64,000 bases of DNA from an uncultured Methanomassiliicoccus sp. (GTDB lineage: Archaea > Thermoplasmatota > Thermoplasmata > Methanomassiliicoccales > Methanomassiliicoccaceae): contig CAJKRY010000004.1 in NCBI GenBank assembly GCA_905202485.1, forward strand, positions 1 through 64,000, in the 5' to 3' direction. The position numbers and the translations under genes were made by a program. Under the pieces are notes generated by a model. The model saw nothing but the letters and a program-made list of their open reading frames with translations. It was not told the DNA's origin and ran no database searches. Shown here in pieces: positions 15,658-24,810 of the stretch. Every line of letters starts with the position of its first letter. Position 1 is the stretch's first letter.

Positions 15658-17622
15658 GTGTTCGCTGAATATGCCTGGTTAATTCCCATTTTCCCGCTGA
15701 TTGCATTCGTAATCGTTGGTTTCTTGGGAAACAAATTGTTCAAAAAAGCGGAAGGGGGAGCACCAATCGCAATCATCATGGCTGCGATCTCTTGTGTTCT
15801 CTCTCTGTTAGTAGCCTATGAAACTTTAACCACCGGTGAGGTGTACAAAGCATCTCTAGAGTGGATGATTGTTGATGGATTCACATTCAACATGGGTATT
15901 TACATCGACAATCTGACTGCCCTGATGCTTATTGTAGTATCATTCATTGCAACTCTTGTTGTAATATACTCAGTAGGTTACATGCATAGCGAGGGAGAGA
16001 AAAAACGCAGATATTATGCAATCATCTCCCTGTTCATTGGTGTAATGCTTGGGTTAGTCCTTGCATCCAACTACCTCCAGATGTTCATCTTCTGGGAATT
16101 AGTTGGTCTGTGTTCCTATCTGTTAATTGGATTCTGGAATACTAAGCCATCTGCTGCCTCTGCAGCAAAGAAGGCTTTCCTCGTCACCAGAATCGGTGAC
16201 ATAATGTTAATGCTCGGTCTGATAATCTTCTTTGTAGGATTCAAAGGCAATCTGGACTTTGACTACATCTTCAATAATGTAGACTTGTTCACAGGCGGCG
16301 ACAACTTACTGACACTCGGTACCTTCTTAATCTTTGGAGGTGCAATTGGTAAGTCTGCTCAGTTCCCTCTGCACGACTGGCTTCCAGATGCAATGGAAGG
16401 TCCAACTACTGTATCTGCTTTAATCCACGCAGCAACAATGGTTAAAGCCGGTGTATACTTAGTAGCAAGGTCCTACCCAGTGCTCATTGAAACACCAGAC
16501 ACTCTGATAATTATCGCAGCAGTAGGTGGATTCACAGCATTATTCGCTGCTACAATGGCTCTCAATAATACAAACATCAAGAGAGTCCTTGCATACTCTA
16601 CAATCAGCCAGTTAGGTTACATGTTCTTAGCGTTAGGAGCTTCTGGTTATCTCTTTGCAGTATCTGGAGATCCAAACATGGGATACATGGCTGGTATGTC
16701 TCATCTTATGAATCACGCTTTCTTCAAAGCATTGCTCTTCTTAAGCGCGGGTGCGGTGATACACGCTGTGCATACGGAAGATATGATGCGGATGGGAGGC
16801 TTGTCTAAGAAACTAAAAATCACTTCGACTGTGATGTTGTTGGGTTGTATATCGATAGCTGGTATTCCGCCGTTCAGCGGATTCTGGTCTAAAGATGAAA
16901 TCCTGGCGACGGTGTTTGATACGGGTGCGTATAATTCAGGATTCTACCTGCTATATGCCTTTGGTATCATTGCAGCGTTCATCACAGCCTTCTACATGTT
17001 CAGGCTATGGTTCCTTACATTCAGCGGAAAGCCGAGAGATCAAGAAATCTATGATCATGCTCACGAGGCTCCAAAAGTAATGTGGATTCCTCTGGTAATC
17101 TTAGGTGTCCTCGCAGTAGGATCTGGTCTTGCTGGTATCCTCCTTGGAATGGAAGGCACACTTGAACCTGCAGCATACCTACCCTTAATGCACATTGCTT
17201 CAGGAACTGACATGATAATCGACATGTTCCAGCACCCGCTGACCTATGTGTCAATCGTCGTTGCGATCCTTGGTATTGTAGTAGCATACCTGATGTATTA
17301 CTCCAAGACAATCGATCCTGCAAGGATTTCTGAAAGCAAAATCGGAAAGAAGCTTGGAAATGTCTTACTGGCTAGGTATGGATTTACCGCTGGTTACGAC
17401 CTTTTCGGAACAAAAGTGATATATGGCATAGCAAAGGCAGTCGACTGGTTTGACAGAAACATCATTGATGGTATCGTCAAGTTGATCTCATTGATCTGTA
17501 CACTCGTTGGAAAGTTACTGAGATTCGTACAAAACGGTCTTGTCCAGACCTATGCTAGTATCGTCGTGGTTGGAGTGTCGCTAGTTGTGATTCTCCTCCT
17601 TGCTTTCGGAGGTATGTTCTAA
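15658..17622 (+). CDS. fpoL: Fpo complex I subunit L (NuoL-like antiporter subunit)
   Basis: The largest membrane subunit, 654 residues with about 16 helices, including the long C-terminal lateral helix region (residues 520-654) typical of NuoL. Proton-channel marks: FWELVGLCSYLLIGFW (conserved Glu), KSAQFPLHDWLPDAMEGPTT, HAATMVKAGVYLVAR (conserved Lys) and IKRVLAYSTISQLGYM. GTG start at 15658, one base after the fpoK stop. Confidence 0.96.
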   Translation: MFAEYAWLIPIFPLIAFVIVGFLGNKLFKKAEGGAPIAIIMAAISCVLSLLVAYETLTTGEVYKASLEWMIVDGFTFNMGIYIDNLTALMLIVVSFIATLVVIYSVGYMHSEGEKKRRYYAIISLFIGVMLGLVLASNYLQMFIFWELVGLCSYLLIGFWNTKPSAASAAKKAFLVTRIGDIMLMLGLIIFFVGFKGNLDFDYIFNNVDLFTGGDNLLTLGTFLIFGGAIGKSAQFPLHDWLPDAMEGPTTVSALIHAATMVKAGVYLVARSYPVLIETPDTLIIIAAVGGFTALFAATMALNNTNIKRVLAYSTISQLGYMFLALGASGYLFAVSGDPNMGYMAGMSHLMNHAFFKALLFLSAGAVIHAVHTEDMMRMGGLSKKLKITSTVMLLGCISIAGIPPFSGFWSKDEILATVFDTGAYNSGFYLLYAFGIIAAFITAFYMFRLWFLTFSGKPRDQEIYDHAHEAPKVMWIPLVILGVLAVGSGLAGILLGMEGTLEPAAYLPLMHIASGTDMIIDMFQHPLTYVSIVVAILGIVVAYLMYYSKTIDPARISESKIGKKLGNVLLARYGFTAGYDLFGTKVIYGIAKAVDWFDRNIIDGIVKLISLICTLVGKLLRFVQNGLVQTYASIVVVGVSLVVILLLAFGGMF

Positions 17623-19187
17623 TGTTAGATAATCTCGCCACAACTCTGGCTGACACTCTAGAGGGCATTCCAGTATTGTCCCTCTTAATCATAATTCCCT
17701 TGATTGGTGCATTAGCTGCATTCTTCCTCGGAAAGAATAACGCTAAACTGGCCAAATCAATCGCATTAGTCTTCTCATTCGTGGCCCTGGTTCTTTCAGC
17801 CCTTGTATTGATCGCATACTATGGCTCGGGTAACGGAGGCTTCATGTTCTCTGAGAACTACGTATGGGTAGAGCAGCTCGGAATCAACTATAACATTGCA
17901 ATAGACGGACTGAGCCTTCCAATGGTCTTCCTGTCTACACTGCTGGTATTCCTGGCAACTCTCTTCTCTTGGGACGTCTCAGAGAAAACAAGAACATACA
18001 TGTCTCTCATGTTAGTGCTAGAAGTAGGTGTACTTGGAGTCTTCATGTCTCTGGACTACTTCCTCTTCTACATCTTCTGGGAGATCGTGCTTATTCCAAT
18101 GTTCTTCCTCATATCCATATGGGGAGGACCAAACAAATCATACGCGTCAATTAAATTCCTTATATACACACACGTAGCATCTTTGGTAATGCTGCTTGGT
18201 ATCTTTGCGCTGTACTTCACGGCTGCAGGAGACTTAGGCTATTACACATTTGATATGGCCCAAATTGCATCTGTATCTGGATCTCTTGAATCTGGAGTGA
18301 GGACTCTGATCTTCGCGGCTCTGTTCTTTGGATTCATTGTCAAGATGCCTATGGTTCCATTCCATACCTGGCTTCCAGATGCACACGTGCAGGCGCCTAC
18401 CGCAGGATCCGTGCTACTTGCCGGTATTCTGCTTAAGATGGGTGCCTACGGAATAATTCGTATCTGTCTTCCAATCTTCCCTGTCGATGTTTCGTATGAG
18501 ATCTTTGGAGTTGTAATCAACTGGCAGATGATCTTGGCCGCCATTGGTGTCGTTTCGATGGTCTATGGTGCCTTTGCTTGTCTGGCGCAGACAGATCTTA
18601 AGAAAATGGTTGCATACTCTTCAATCAGCCACATGGGTATTGTAATGTTAGGAATTGCCACTCTTACAGAGCTTGGTATTGCTGCAGCAGTATTCCAGAT
18701 GTTTGCCCACGGTATCATCGCGGCTGTGCTCTTCATGGTATGCGGTATGTTCCAGCACAAAGCAGGAACAAGGGAAATCCCACTTCTGGGCGGTTTAGTT
18801 ACAAAGATGCCGATAGTCTCTGTAATCATGATGTTCAGCTTTATGGCCTCTCTGGGTCTACCCGGACTTGCTGGATTCGTAGCTGAATTCTCAGTGTTTA
18901 CAGCAACCTTTGACTGGTTAGGAACGAACTACTGGTACTGGATAATCATACCACTCATGACTGTGGCCTTAACTGCTGCTTACTATCTGTGGGCAATGCA
19001 AAGAACAATCTTCGGCGAACTTACAACTAAGATCCGCACCGACAACATTCGTGATGCTCACTGGTTCGAAGTTGCTCCGATAGTCGTTCTCCTTCTGCTC
19101 ATAGTACTGCTTGGAGTATGGCCTTCAGCACTGATGGACATAATCACACCAACTCTTCCGTTTCTGAGTATACCAGGGGTGATTTGA
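17622..19187 (+). CDS. fpoM: Fpo complex I subunit M (NuoM-like antiporter subunit)
   Basis: An antiporter-like membrane subunit, 521 residues with about 14 helices. Signatures include YIFWEIVLIPMFFLISIWGG (conserved Glu), KMPMVPFHTWLPDAHVQAPT, GILLKMGAYGIIR (conserved Lys) and LKKMVAYSSISHMGIV. The ATG overlaps the last base of the fpoL TAA. Confidence 0.96.
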   Translation: MLDNLATTLADTLEGIPVLSLLIIIPLIGALAAFFLGKNNAKLAKSIALVFSFVALVLSALVLIAYYGSGNGGFMFSENYVWVEQLGINYNIAIDGLSLPMVFLSTLLVFLATLFSWDVSEKTRTYMSLMLVLEVGVLGVFMSLDYFLFYIFWEIVLIPMFFLISIWGGPNKSYASIKFLIYTHVASLVMLLGIFALYFTAAGDLGYYTFDMAQIASVSGSLESGVRTLIFAALFFGFIVKMPMVPFHTWLPDAHVQAPTAGSVLLAGILLKMGAYGIIRICLPIFPVDVSYEIFGVVINWQMILAAIGVVSMVYGAFACLAQTDLKKMVAYSSISHMGIVMLGIATLTELGIAAAVFQMFAHGIIAAVLFMVCGMFQHKAGTREIPLLGGLVTKMPIVSVIMMFSFMASLGLPGLAGFVAEFSVFTATFDWLGTNYWYWIIIPLMTVALTAAYYLWAMQRTIFGELTTKIRTDNIRDAHWFEVAPIVVLLLLIVLLGVWPSALMDIITPTLPFLSIPGVI

Positions 19188-19188
19188 A

Positions 19189-20688
19189 ATGGATCTTAAC
19201 TTCGACTTAGAGAATTCGTACGCTGCATTTTACCCGATGCTAGTGATAATCCTCTTTGCAGTAGCCCTTCCAGCAATTCACCGTCTGGTGAAATCTAGCA
19301 GGGGCCTTACAGGGATTTCCTTAGTGGGAATCTTGATCAGCGCAGCGATTGTGGTATACAACATCATGGATGGATATCCAGATCCGATAGTATTCAACGG
19401 AACACCGATGCTGACATTCGATGTCTTTGCAGCAGTGTTCTCACTGGTATTCCTTTCAGTATCTGCACTGGTATGCTTACTGGCTTCCAGATACATTGAA
19501 AAAGACCTACACCTAGCAGAGTTCTTCTCATTAACTCTGCTGGCTACAGCAGGTATGATGATGGTAGCTTCTGCAAGCGACATTATCATGATGTTCGTAG
19601 GTCTCGAAACCACTTCAATCGCATCATATGCCTTAGTAGCATTCCGCAAGAAAGACAAACTGAGCACAGAAGCTGGTGTAAAATACGTAATAATCGGTGG
19701 GTTCTCAACAGCCCTTGCATTATATGGTATTTCACTGCTCTATGGACTCTCTGGAACAACAAACTTCGAACTGATGAATGAGTTCTTTGCTCTCAACGGT
19801 TCTAGTTCCCTGGCTCTGCTGGGTATCGGTCTGATGATTGCCGGTTTCGGTTTCAAGATCGCTTTGGTTCCGTTCCATATGTGGGCACCGGATGTGTATG
19901 AAGGAGCTCCAACTCCGACATCTACGCTTCTGGCCGCTGGATCAAAGAGCATGGGATTCGTGCTGCTCTTCAAAATGCTGTTAGTTGCATTAATCGCGCT
20001 GAAGGCAGATTGGGAAGTAGTAGTCGGAATACTCGCCATCCTGACAATGACTGTAGGAAACCTGCTTGCACTGGCACAGACCAGTATGAAGAGAATGCTT
20101 GCATACTCTTCAATCGCTCAGGCCGGTTACGTAATCATTGCAATTGCAGTGGCAACACAGTTCTCTGTTGAAAGCGGTATGTTCCATATAATTACACACG
20201 CTTTCATGAAGGCTGGTGCTTTCATTGTTGTGGGCGCTCTGATCTACAAAGTAGGTATGGGCGAAAAGATCACAGACTACAAAGGATTAGCCGTCAGAGC
20301 ACCTCTGGTCGCATTTGCAATGATGATCTTCATGTTTGCTCTTGCAGGTATTCCACCGCTCTCAGGTTTCTGGAGTAAGGTCTATCTGTTCTCTGGAGCA
20401 GTTGAAGGTGCTGCATTATTTGATCAGGGCTGGTTAATCTGGCTTGCAATTGCAGGTATCTTGAACAGCGCTCTGTCTCTGTACTACTATGCACGTGTAG
20501 TCAAATACATGTATGTAGACAAGCCAGCTTCACATGACAAGATCCGCGTGCCAACCACAATGGCTGTTGCAATTGCAGTTTGTCTGATAGCTACTATCGT
20601 GATCGGTCTGTGGCCTGATGTGGTGGTAGATTACTGCGCACAAGCAGCAAGCTACTTCACTCAGCTTCCGCTGGGCCGGCCCTGGTAA
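19189..20688 (+). CDS. fpoN: Fpo complex I subunit N (NuoN-like antiporter subunit)
   Basis: The third antiporter-like subunit, 499 residues with about 14 helices. Marks include MMFVGLETTSIASYALVAFR (conserved Glu), KIALVPFHMWAPDVYEGAPT, and MKRMLAYSSIAQAGYV. It is the last gene of the operon: no fpoO or fpoF follows. Its final 32 bases overlap the end of a CBS-domain gene on the opposite strand. Confidence 0.96.
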   Translation: MDLNFDLENSYAAFYPMLVIILFAVALPAIHRLVKSSRGLTGISLVGILISAAIVVYNIMDGYPDPIVFNGTPMLTFDVFAAVFSLVFLSVSALVCLLASRYIEKDLHLAEFFSLTLLATAGMMMVASASDIIMMFVGLETTSIASYALVAFRKKDKLSTEAGVKYVIIGGFSTALALYGISLLYGLSGTTNFELMNEFFALNGSSSLALLGIGLMIAGFGFKIALVPFHMWAPDVYEGAPTPTSTLLAAGSKSMGFVLLFKMLLVALIALKADWEVVVGILAILTMTVGNLLALAQTSMKRMLAYSSIAQAGYVIIAIAVATQFSVESGMFHIITHAFMKAGAFIVVGALIYKVGMGEKITDYKGLAVRAPLVAFAMMIFMFALAGIPPLSGFWSKVYLFSGAVEGAALFDQGWLIWLAIAGILNSALSLYYYARVVKYMYVDKPASHDKIRVPTTMAVAIAVCLIATIVIGLWPDVVVDYCAQAASYFTQLPLGRPW

Positions 20689-21121
20689 GCAGAGGCTCTG
20701 AAACCATTTTCCACAAACATCTTATCGCCCCTGTGGCTGAAATAACGCCCAGGGGTTCTTCATTTTCTCCAACTACCAGAATATTATCTTTGCCCCAGCT
20801 GTCCATTACTCTCATTACGTTCAGCAGCGATTCTTCTGGTCTCACCTGAATACAGGGTTTGCTTCCCGACAAACTGCATGAATCAAGAAATGTTCTGAGA
20901 GGAACGTCAATGCTTTCCCCACGAGCCAGTATGCCTGTAATGTCCTGTGCATGAACAAATCCCGCAATATCCTTGCCAGCGCCTACAGCAACATCCTGTC
21001 TGTTTTCATCTGCTATCATTCTGAGGGCATCTTCTAAATTGCCTTCATAATTCAAAACCGGCGGCGAAACATCCATTGCATCTGCTGCGGTTAGATTATT
21101 CAATGCTGCAATATAATCCAT
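20657..21121 (-). CDS. Two-CBS-domain protein
   Basis: A 154-residue protein that is little more than a CBS pair (residues 10-70 and 80-145). Typical patterns are AADAMDVSPPVLNYEGNLED with ALRMIADEN, and VRPEESLLNVMRVMDSWGKD followed by ILVVGENEEPLGVISATGAI. CBS pairs bind adenine nucleotides or S-adenosyl ligands and act as sensors. No effector domain is attached. It converges with fpoN, with overlapping 3' ends. Target unknown. Confidence 0.8.
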   Translation of the reverse strand: MDYIAALNNLTAADAMDVSPPVLNYEGNLEDALRMIADENRQDVAVGAGKDIAGFVHAQDITGILARGESIDVPLRTFLDSCSLSGSKPCIQVRPEESLLNVMRVMDSWGKDNILVVGENEEPLGVISATGAIRCLWKMVSEPLLTRAGPAEAE

Positions 21122-21263
21122 GCTTATGTCTTAGTCCGGCTTCTCGTCAATATACGTTTCTTAAATTTCTGTCATAAAAAATGCCTTAAATTGAATGAAG
21201 CTGCAGTTAAACCCAGCATCTGATTAGATAGCGTTATGTACTCCATTGTTATTAAACCGAGCA

Positions 21264-22226
21264 ATGTCGACTGAATGGGAGAAGCCAATTATTGATGACA
21301 TCCGTATAGTTGAGTCTGAAATGTTACGGAATGTCAAGTCTAGGCATCCCCTTCTTAATGAAATTGCTATGGAAGCTGTCTCTGTTGGAGGAAAAAGAAT
21401 CCGTCCAGGTGTTTCTTTACTAGCCTTCCATTGTGTTGGGGGAGAAAACAAAGACAGAATAATCAAGTTGGCTGTAGCTTTAGAGTTAATCCACTCTGCA
21501 ACTTTAGTTCATGACGATATCAATGACAATGCAGAGATGAGGCGCGGAAAAACCGCCATATATAAAAAGTATGGACTTGAACGCGCTATCATTACTGGTG
21601 ATTTTCTTTTTGTTCAAGGTTTCAAACTCGGCGGATATATGGAATCCGAAGAGATAATTGAGTTTGTAGCAAATGCCTGTTCAAACATGGCAGAAAGCGA
21701 GTTCCTTCAGATTGATGAGGAACATGATATCTCAACTCCTTTGGAAACATATCTAAACATCATCGGTGGAAAAACAGCCGGTGCGATAGAAGCCAGTGCA
21801 AGGCTCGGTGCCTATATTGGAGAAGGATCCCCTGAGGACATAGAGTCATTCGGGGAGTATGGCAAAAACATCGGCTATGCTTTTCAGATAATCGATGACA
21901 TTCTGGATATCACTGGCAATGAGGCAGACATGGGAAAGCCAGTTGGAATGGATATCAAAGACGGACGTCCAAATCTTCCAGTCATGATTGCTATGAATCT
22001 AGGAAATGAGTTTCTTTCTAAGATTTTTAAAAAGAATTCACCTTCTGATGAAGAAGTCAAAGAAGCAGTTAAACTCGTTAAAGATTCAGGAGCATTAGAC
22101 ATTGCACGTAAACATGCCCAGGACTTTTATGACAAGGCTCTTGTTGCAATAGAGAACGTCTCTTCTTCAATCTACAAAGATTCTCTAATATCACTTGCCG
22201 ATACCATTATGACAAGGAGATCATAA
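21264..22226 (+). CDS. Geranylgeranyl (polyprenyl) diphosphate synthase
   Basis: A trans-prenyltransferase condensing IPP with allylic diphosphates, probably giving the C20 chain of archaeal ether lipids. The 320-residue protein has both aspartate-rich motifs: LVHDDINDNAEMRRGK (first, near residue 84) and FQIIDDILDITGN (second). GGKRIRPGV and GKTAIYKKYG are also family marks. I chose ATG 21264; an in-frame TTG at 21246 is an alternative. It lies four bases before the geranylgeranyl reductase gene. Confidence 0.93.
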   Translation: MSTEWEKPIIDDIRIVESEMLRNVKSRHPLLNEIAMEAVSVGGKRIRPGVSLLAFHCVGGENKDRIIKLAVALELIHSATLVHDDINDNAEMRRGKTAIYKKYGLERAIITGDFLFVQGFKLGGYMESEEIIEFVANACSNMAESEFLQIDEEHDISTPLETYLNIIGGKTAGAIEASARLGAYIGEGSPEDIESFGEYGKNIGYAFQIIDDILDITGNEADMGKPVGMDIKDGRPNLPVMIAMNLGNEFLSKIFKKNSPSDEEVKEAVKLVKDSGALDIARKHAQDFYDKALVAIENVSSSIYKDSLISLADTIMTRRS

Positions 22227-22229
22227 GGC

Positions 22230-23315
22230 ATGACTACAGACTACGATGTAATTGTCGTGGGTGCCGGTCCAGCAGGCAGCGGAGCTGCTCAGTATGCAGC
22301 CGCCGGCGGAGCCAAGGTTCTTCTCATTGACAGAAAAGAAAAAATCGGTGAGCCGGTTGCATGCGGGGAATTTATGCCCGATGTGGAAGAAATGAGAGCA
22401 ATACTTCCTTTTGCAGAAGATCTAGATACAATTTTTAACGTCCCTAAAGAATACATTCTAAGGGAAATGGATCTGTTCAAAATTCATTTCCAGAGTGATA
22501 AGTACTGGGACATTCCATTCAAAGGTTACACAACAGACAGGCGCTTTTTCGACAAATATCTTGCAGAAAGAGCTAGAAAAGAAGGTGCCGAAATAATGAC
22601 TTCAACCCACGCTATGAATATAAACGGCACCGAAGTCACAACAAATAACGGAACGTTCACATCCAAAGTAGTGATAGGCGCAGACGGTCCAGTCTCCAGA
22701 GTGGCGAGGGCCCACAATCTCCCTAAAAATGAGCATATGTATCCCGCTGTGACTTCACAAGCAACCGGGGAATTTGAGGCTGTCATGCACATGTTCTTCG
22801 GAAACCTAGCTCCTGGAGCCTATGCCTGGATTCTCCCGAAAAAAGACGGAGCAAACGTAGGCGTCGGTGCAGATCCCAGGCATTCTGACAAAAAAGTGAC
22901 TGATTACTTCAAAACGTTTGTTTCTCAACAGAATCTCAATGTGACAGGACGTCCGATTGGAAAATACGTTCCTTCGCAGGGTCCCGTTGCAAAGACATAT
23001 ACAGACAACTCTATGATTGTCGGAGACGCAGCAGGACACGTTATTGCTGTCAACGGAGGTGGAATCCCCATAGCTATGGTCTGCGGCAGACTTGCCGGAA
23101 TGGTGGCTGCAGAGCATATTTCATCTGGAGTGCCCCTTTCGAAATATGAAGATGAATGGAGAAAACAAGTCTACAAACCTCTTCATACGGCAGTTAAAAC
23201 AAACCATCTGGCTCAATTCTTTTTCAAAGGCCCTAAAAGACTGGAATTTTCCATGAAAGTCCTGGGTGCAAGAAGGATGGGAAAAATCCTCAGATGCCGC
23301 TCACCCTTTCCTTGA
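22230..23315 (+). CDS. Geranylgeranyl reductase family protein (archaeal lipid saturation)
   Basis: A flavoprotein that reduces the double bonds of geranylgeranyl chains in archaeal lipids. The 361-residue protein has the FAD-binding GxGxxG in DVIVVGAGPAGSGAA (residues 6-20), PVACGEFMP (active-site-like cysteine loop), VIGADGPVSRVAR, and MIVGDAAGHVIAVNGGGI. It is paired with the GGPP synthase gene, supporting a lipid role. The last 15 bases overlap nob1 on the other strand. The C-terminal helical domain is a little shorter than in the longest homologues. Confidence 0.92.
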   Translation: MTTDYDVIVVGAGPAGSGAAQYAAAGGAKVLLIDRKEKIGEPVACGEFMPDVEEMRAILPFAEDLDTIFNVPKEYILREMDLFKIHFQSDKYWDIPFKGYTTDRRFFDKYLAERARKEGAEIMTSTHAMNINGTEVTTNNGTFTSKVVIGADGPVSRVARAHNLPKNEHMYPAVTSQATGEFEAVMHMFFGNLAPGAYAWILPKKDGANVGVGADPRHSDKKVTDYFKTFVSQQNLNVTGRPIGKYVPSQGPVAKTYTDNSMIVGDAAGHVIAVNGGGIPIAMVCGRLAGMVAAEHISSGVPLSKYEDEWRKQVYKPLHTAVKTNHLAQFFFKGPKRLEFSMKVLGARRMGKILRCRSPFP

Positions 23316-23768
23316 GCGCACTGATTTGAGCGGGCTGCCACAGATTGGACAGTCTGGATAATTTTTATCCCATTCTTTACGACATCCAGTGCACTTATAA
23401 GTCCAATTTACAACTTCTGTTATTTCTTTCATTCCTACTCCTTGGAATGAAATTTTAAGGATCTTTGCTAGATTCTGAATGGAGTAATCGTCAGTAAGTA
23501 TGGTGCTCTCCGTTTCAACAGCCAGAGCTAGCACATCTTTGTCTACCGGAGATAAGCGGAGATCATCTCCTGATGACACTGAAGCTTCTTCAATAGTGTC
23601 GATGAACTCTTGAGATGGTTCTTTGACTTCTATAAAATCATCCCAATACTGCAGTCTGGGGTCCTTATACTTTTTTAACTCGAAAATAACGCCTGGAACC
23701 GTATACAAAACTCCGTTTGGAAGGTCTTGCATAGAGAATAAAGCAGAGCTGTCCAATACGTATTTCAT
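23301..23768 (-). CDS. Nob1-like PIN endoribonuclease (16S rRNA 3'-end maturation)
   Basis: The archaeal Nob1 homologue, which cleaves the 3' end of pre-16S rRNA. The 155-residue protein has a PIN domain beginning MKYVLDSSALF (catalytic Asp6), with further acidic residues around LSPVDKDVLALA and TILTDDYSIQN. A C-terminal zinc ribbon follows (CTGCRKEW with CPICG). The domain order PIN then zinc ribbon and the length match archaeal Nob1. It overlaps the reductase gene end. Confidence 0.9.
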   Translation of the reverse strand: MKYVLDSSALFSMQDLPNGVLYTVPGVIFELKKYKDPRLQYWDDFIEVKEPSQEFIDTIEEASVSSGDDLRLSPVDKDVLALAVETESTILTDDYSIQNLAKILKISFQGVGMKEITEVVNWTYKCTGCRKEWDKNYPDCPICGSPLKSVRSRKG

Positions 23769-23875
23769 GAAAAGGATAAATACTGTTTACTTTCAAAAAC
23801 TATTCGATATCTATTAATGATTTTTACAAAATTTCGCTCGCAATGACTAAATATGAATTTTGTTTTTTTAAGATT

Positions 23876-24127
23876 ATGAGTCAAATCGAAGTAGATCAGG
23901 AAGTGATTGATTTCATCCTAAAAAATGATCAAGATTATCGAGTTTCAACATCCTGCTCTGGTCCCGTAGTAGTTCCAATTACTCTAAAAGCGCCTAAGAC
24001 AACTGACCTGCAGGTAAAAGTTGGCGAACACACATTGTACATCTCTAAGGTACAGGCTAGATATATTTCACGTGTAACGCCGGATATGCTTGACGAAATG
24101 AGATACCGCACCTGCTCTGTTTTCTAA
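23876..24127 (+). CDS. Small conserved-looking protein of unknown function (83 aa)
   Basis: An 83-residue soluble protein (94 from an in-frame ATG at 23843). The N-terminal helix (EVDQEVIDFILKND) is followed by beta-rich sequence with CSGPVVVPITLKAPK and LYISKVQARYISRVTPDML. It has three cysteines, one in a CSGP motif and one near the C-terminus (TCSVF), so metal or cluster binding is possible. I do not recognise the family. It is a single gene between nob1 (divergent) and thiI (convergent), with an AT-rich upstream sequence and no clear ribosome site. Confidence 0.65.
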   Translation: MSQIEVDQEVIDFILKNDQDYRVSTSCSGPVVVPITLKAPKTTDLQVKVGEHTLYISKVQARYISRVTPDMLDEMRYRTCSVF

Positions 24128-24170
24128 AATTTATAATGAACAAACTGCGTGTGCATAAACCGCAGTCTGT

Positions 24171-24797
24171 TCATTCATACAATTTTATTGAGCTTACTGA
24201 CTTCTCTACAACTTCTGTGATGTTGAGAAGGTTTTCCTGCTCAACTATCAAATCGATCGAAGTCATAGTAGCTGGTCTAAAGGGAACGATTGTACAAGGA
24301 ACTCCTTTTCTTATTGAGATTTCATATGTACCGATGGTTTTTGCGATATTTTCTATCTCCAATTTGTCTAAGCCGATCAAGGGCCTTACAATTGGAAACT
24401 TCAGAGTATATTCTTCAGCAACTATGTTCTGCAGCGTTTGTGAAGCAACTTGCCCAAGAGACTCGCCGGTTGAGATAAAATCAGCATCTATCCGCTGAGC
24501 CAGATTTTTGGCCACTCTGAGCATGATGCGTTTACACATAACACATTGTAGATTGCCTCTGCATTTATTTTTGATAGATTCCTGGCTGGGTCCATGAGGT
24601 GCGACATACAGTGGAATCTCCCTACCAAGCTCTACCTCCAGTCTCTTTTTGAGATCAACGGCCTTTTCGTAGTTTGAATCGTCAGAGTACGGCCTGTTGT
24701 CCATATGCAGAAGGGTTATTTCGCAGCCGTTCTTGCCAAGCAGATAAGCAGCTACCGGTGAATCGATTCCCCCGGAAAGGAGGCAGACCGTCTTCAA
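24171..24797 (-). CDS. thiI: ThiI-like tRNA sulfurtransferase, PP-loop domain only
   Basis: Corresponds to the C-terminal adenylating domain of ThiI, which makes 4-thiouridine in tRNA. The 208-residue protein begins directly at the PP-loop (LLSGGIDSPVAAY, residues 6-18). It has C85-x2-C88 (QCVMCKR), which matches the CxxC used by methanogen ThiI enzymes, and FISTGESLGQVASQTLQN. The ferredoxin-like and THUMP domains that bind tRNA in usual ThiI (about 380 aa) are absent. Last gene of a four-gene minus operon. Confidence 0.85.
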   Translation of the reverse strand: MKTVCLLSGGIDSPVAAYLLGKNGCEITLLHMDNRPYSDDSNYEKAVDLKKRLEVELGREIPLYVAPHGPSQESIKNKCRGNLQCVMCKRIMLRVAKNLAQRIDADFISTGESLGQVASQTLQNIVAEEYTLKFPIVRPLIGLDKLEIENIAKTIGTYEISIRKGVPCTIVPFRPATMTSIDLIVEQENLLNITEVVEKSVSSIKLYE

Positions 24798-24810
24798 AAA
24801 TTGAACCGCC

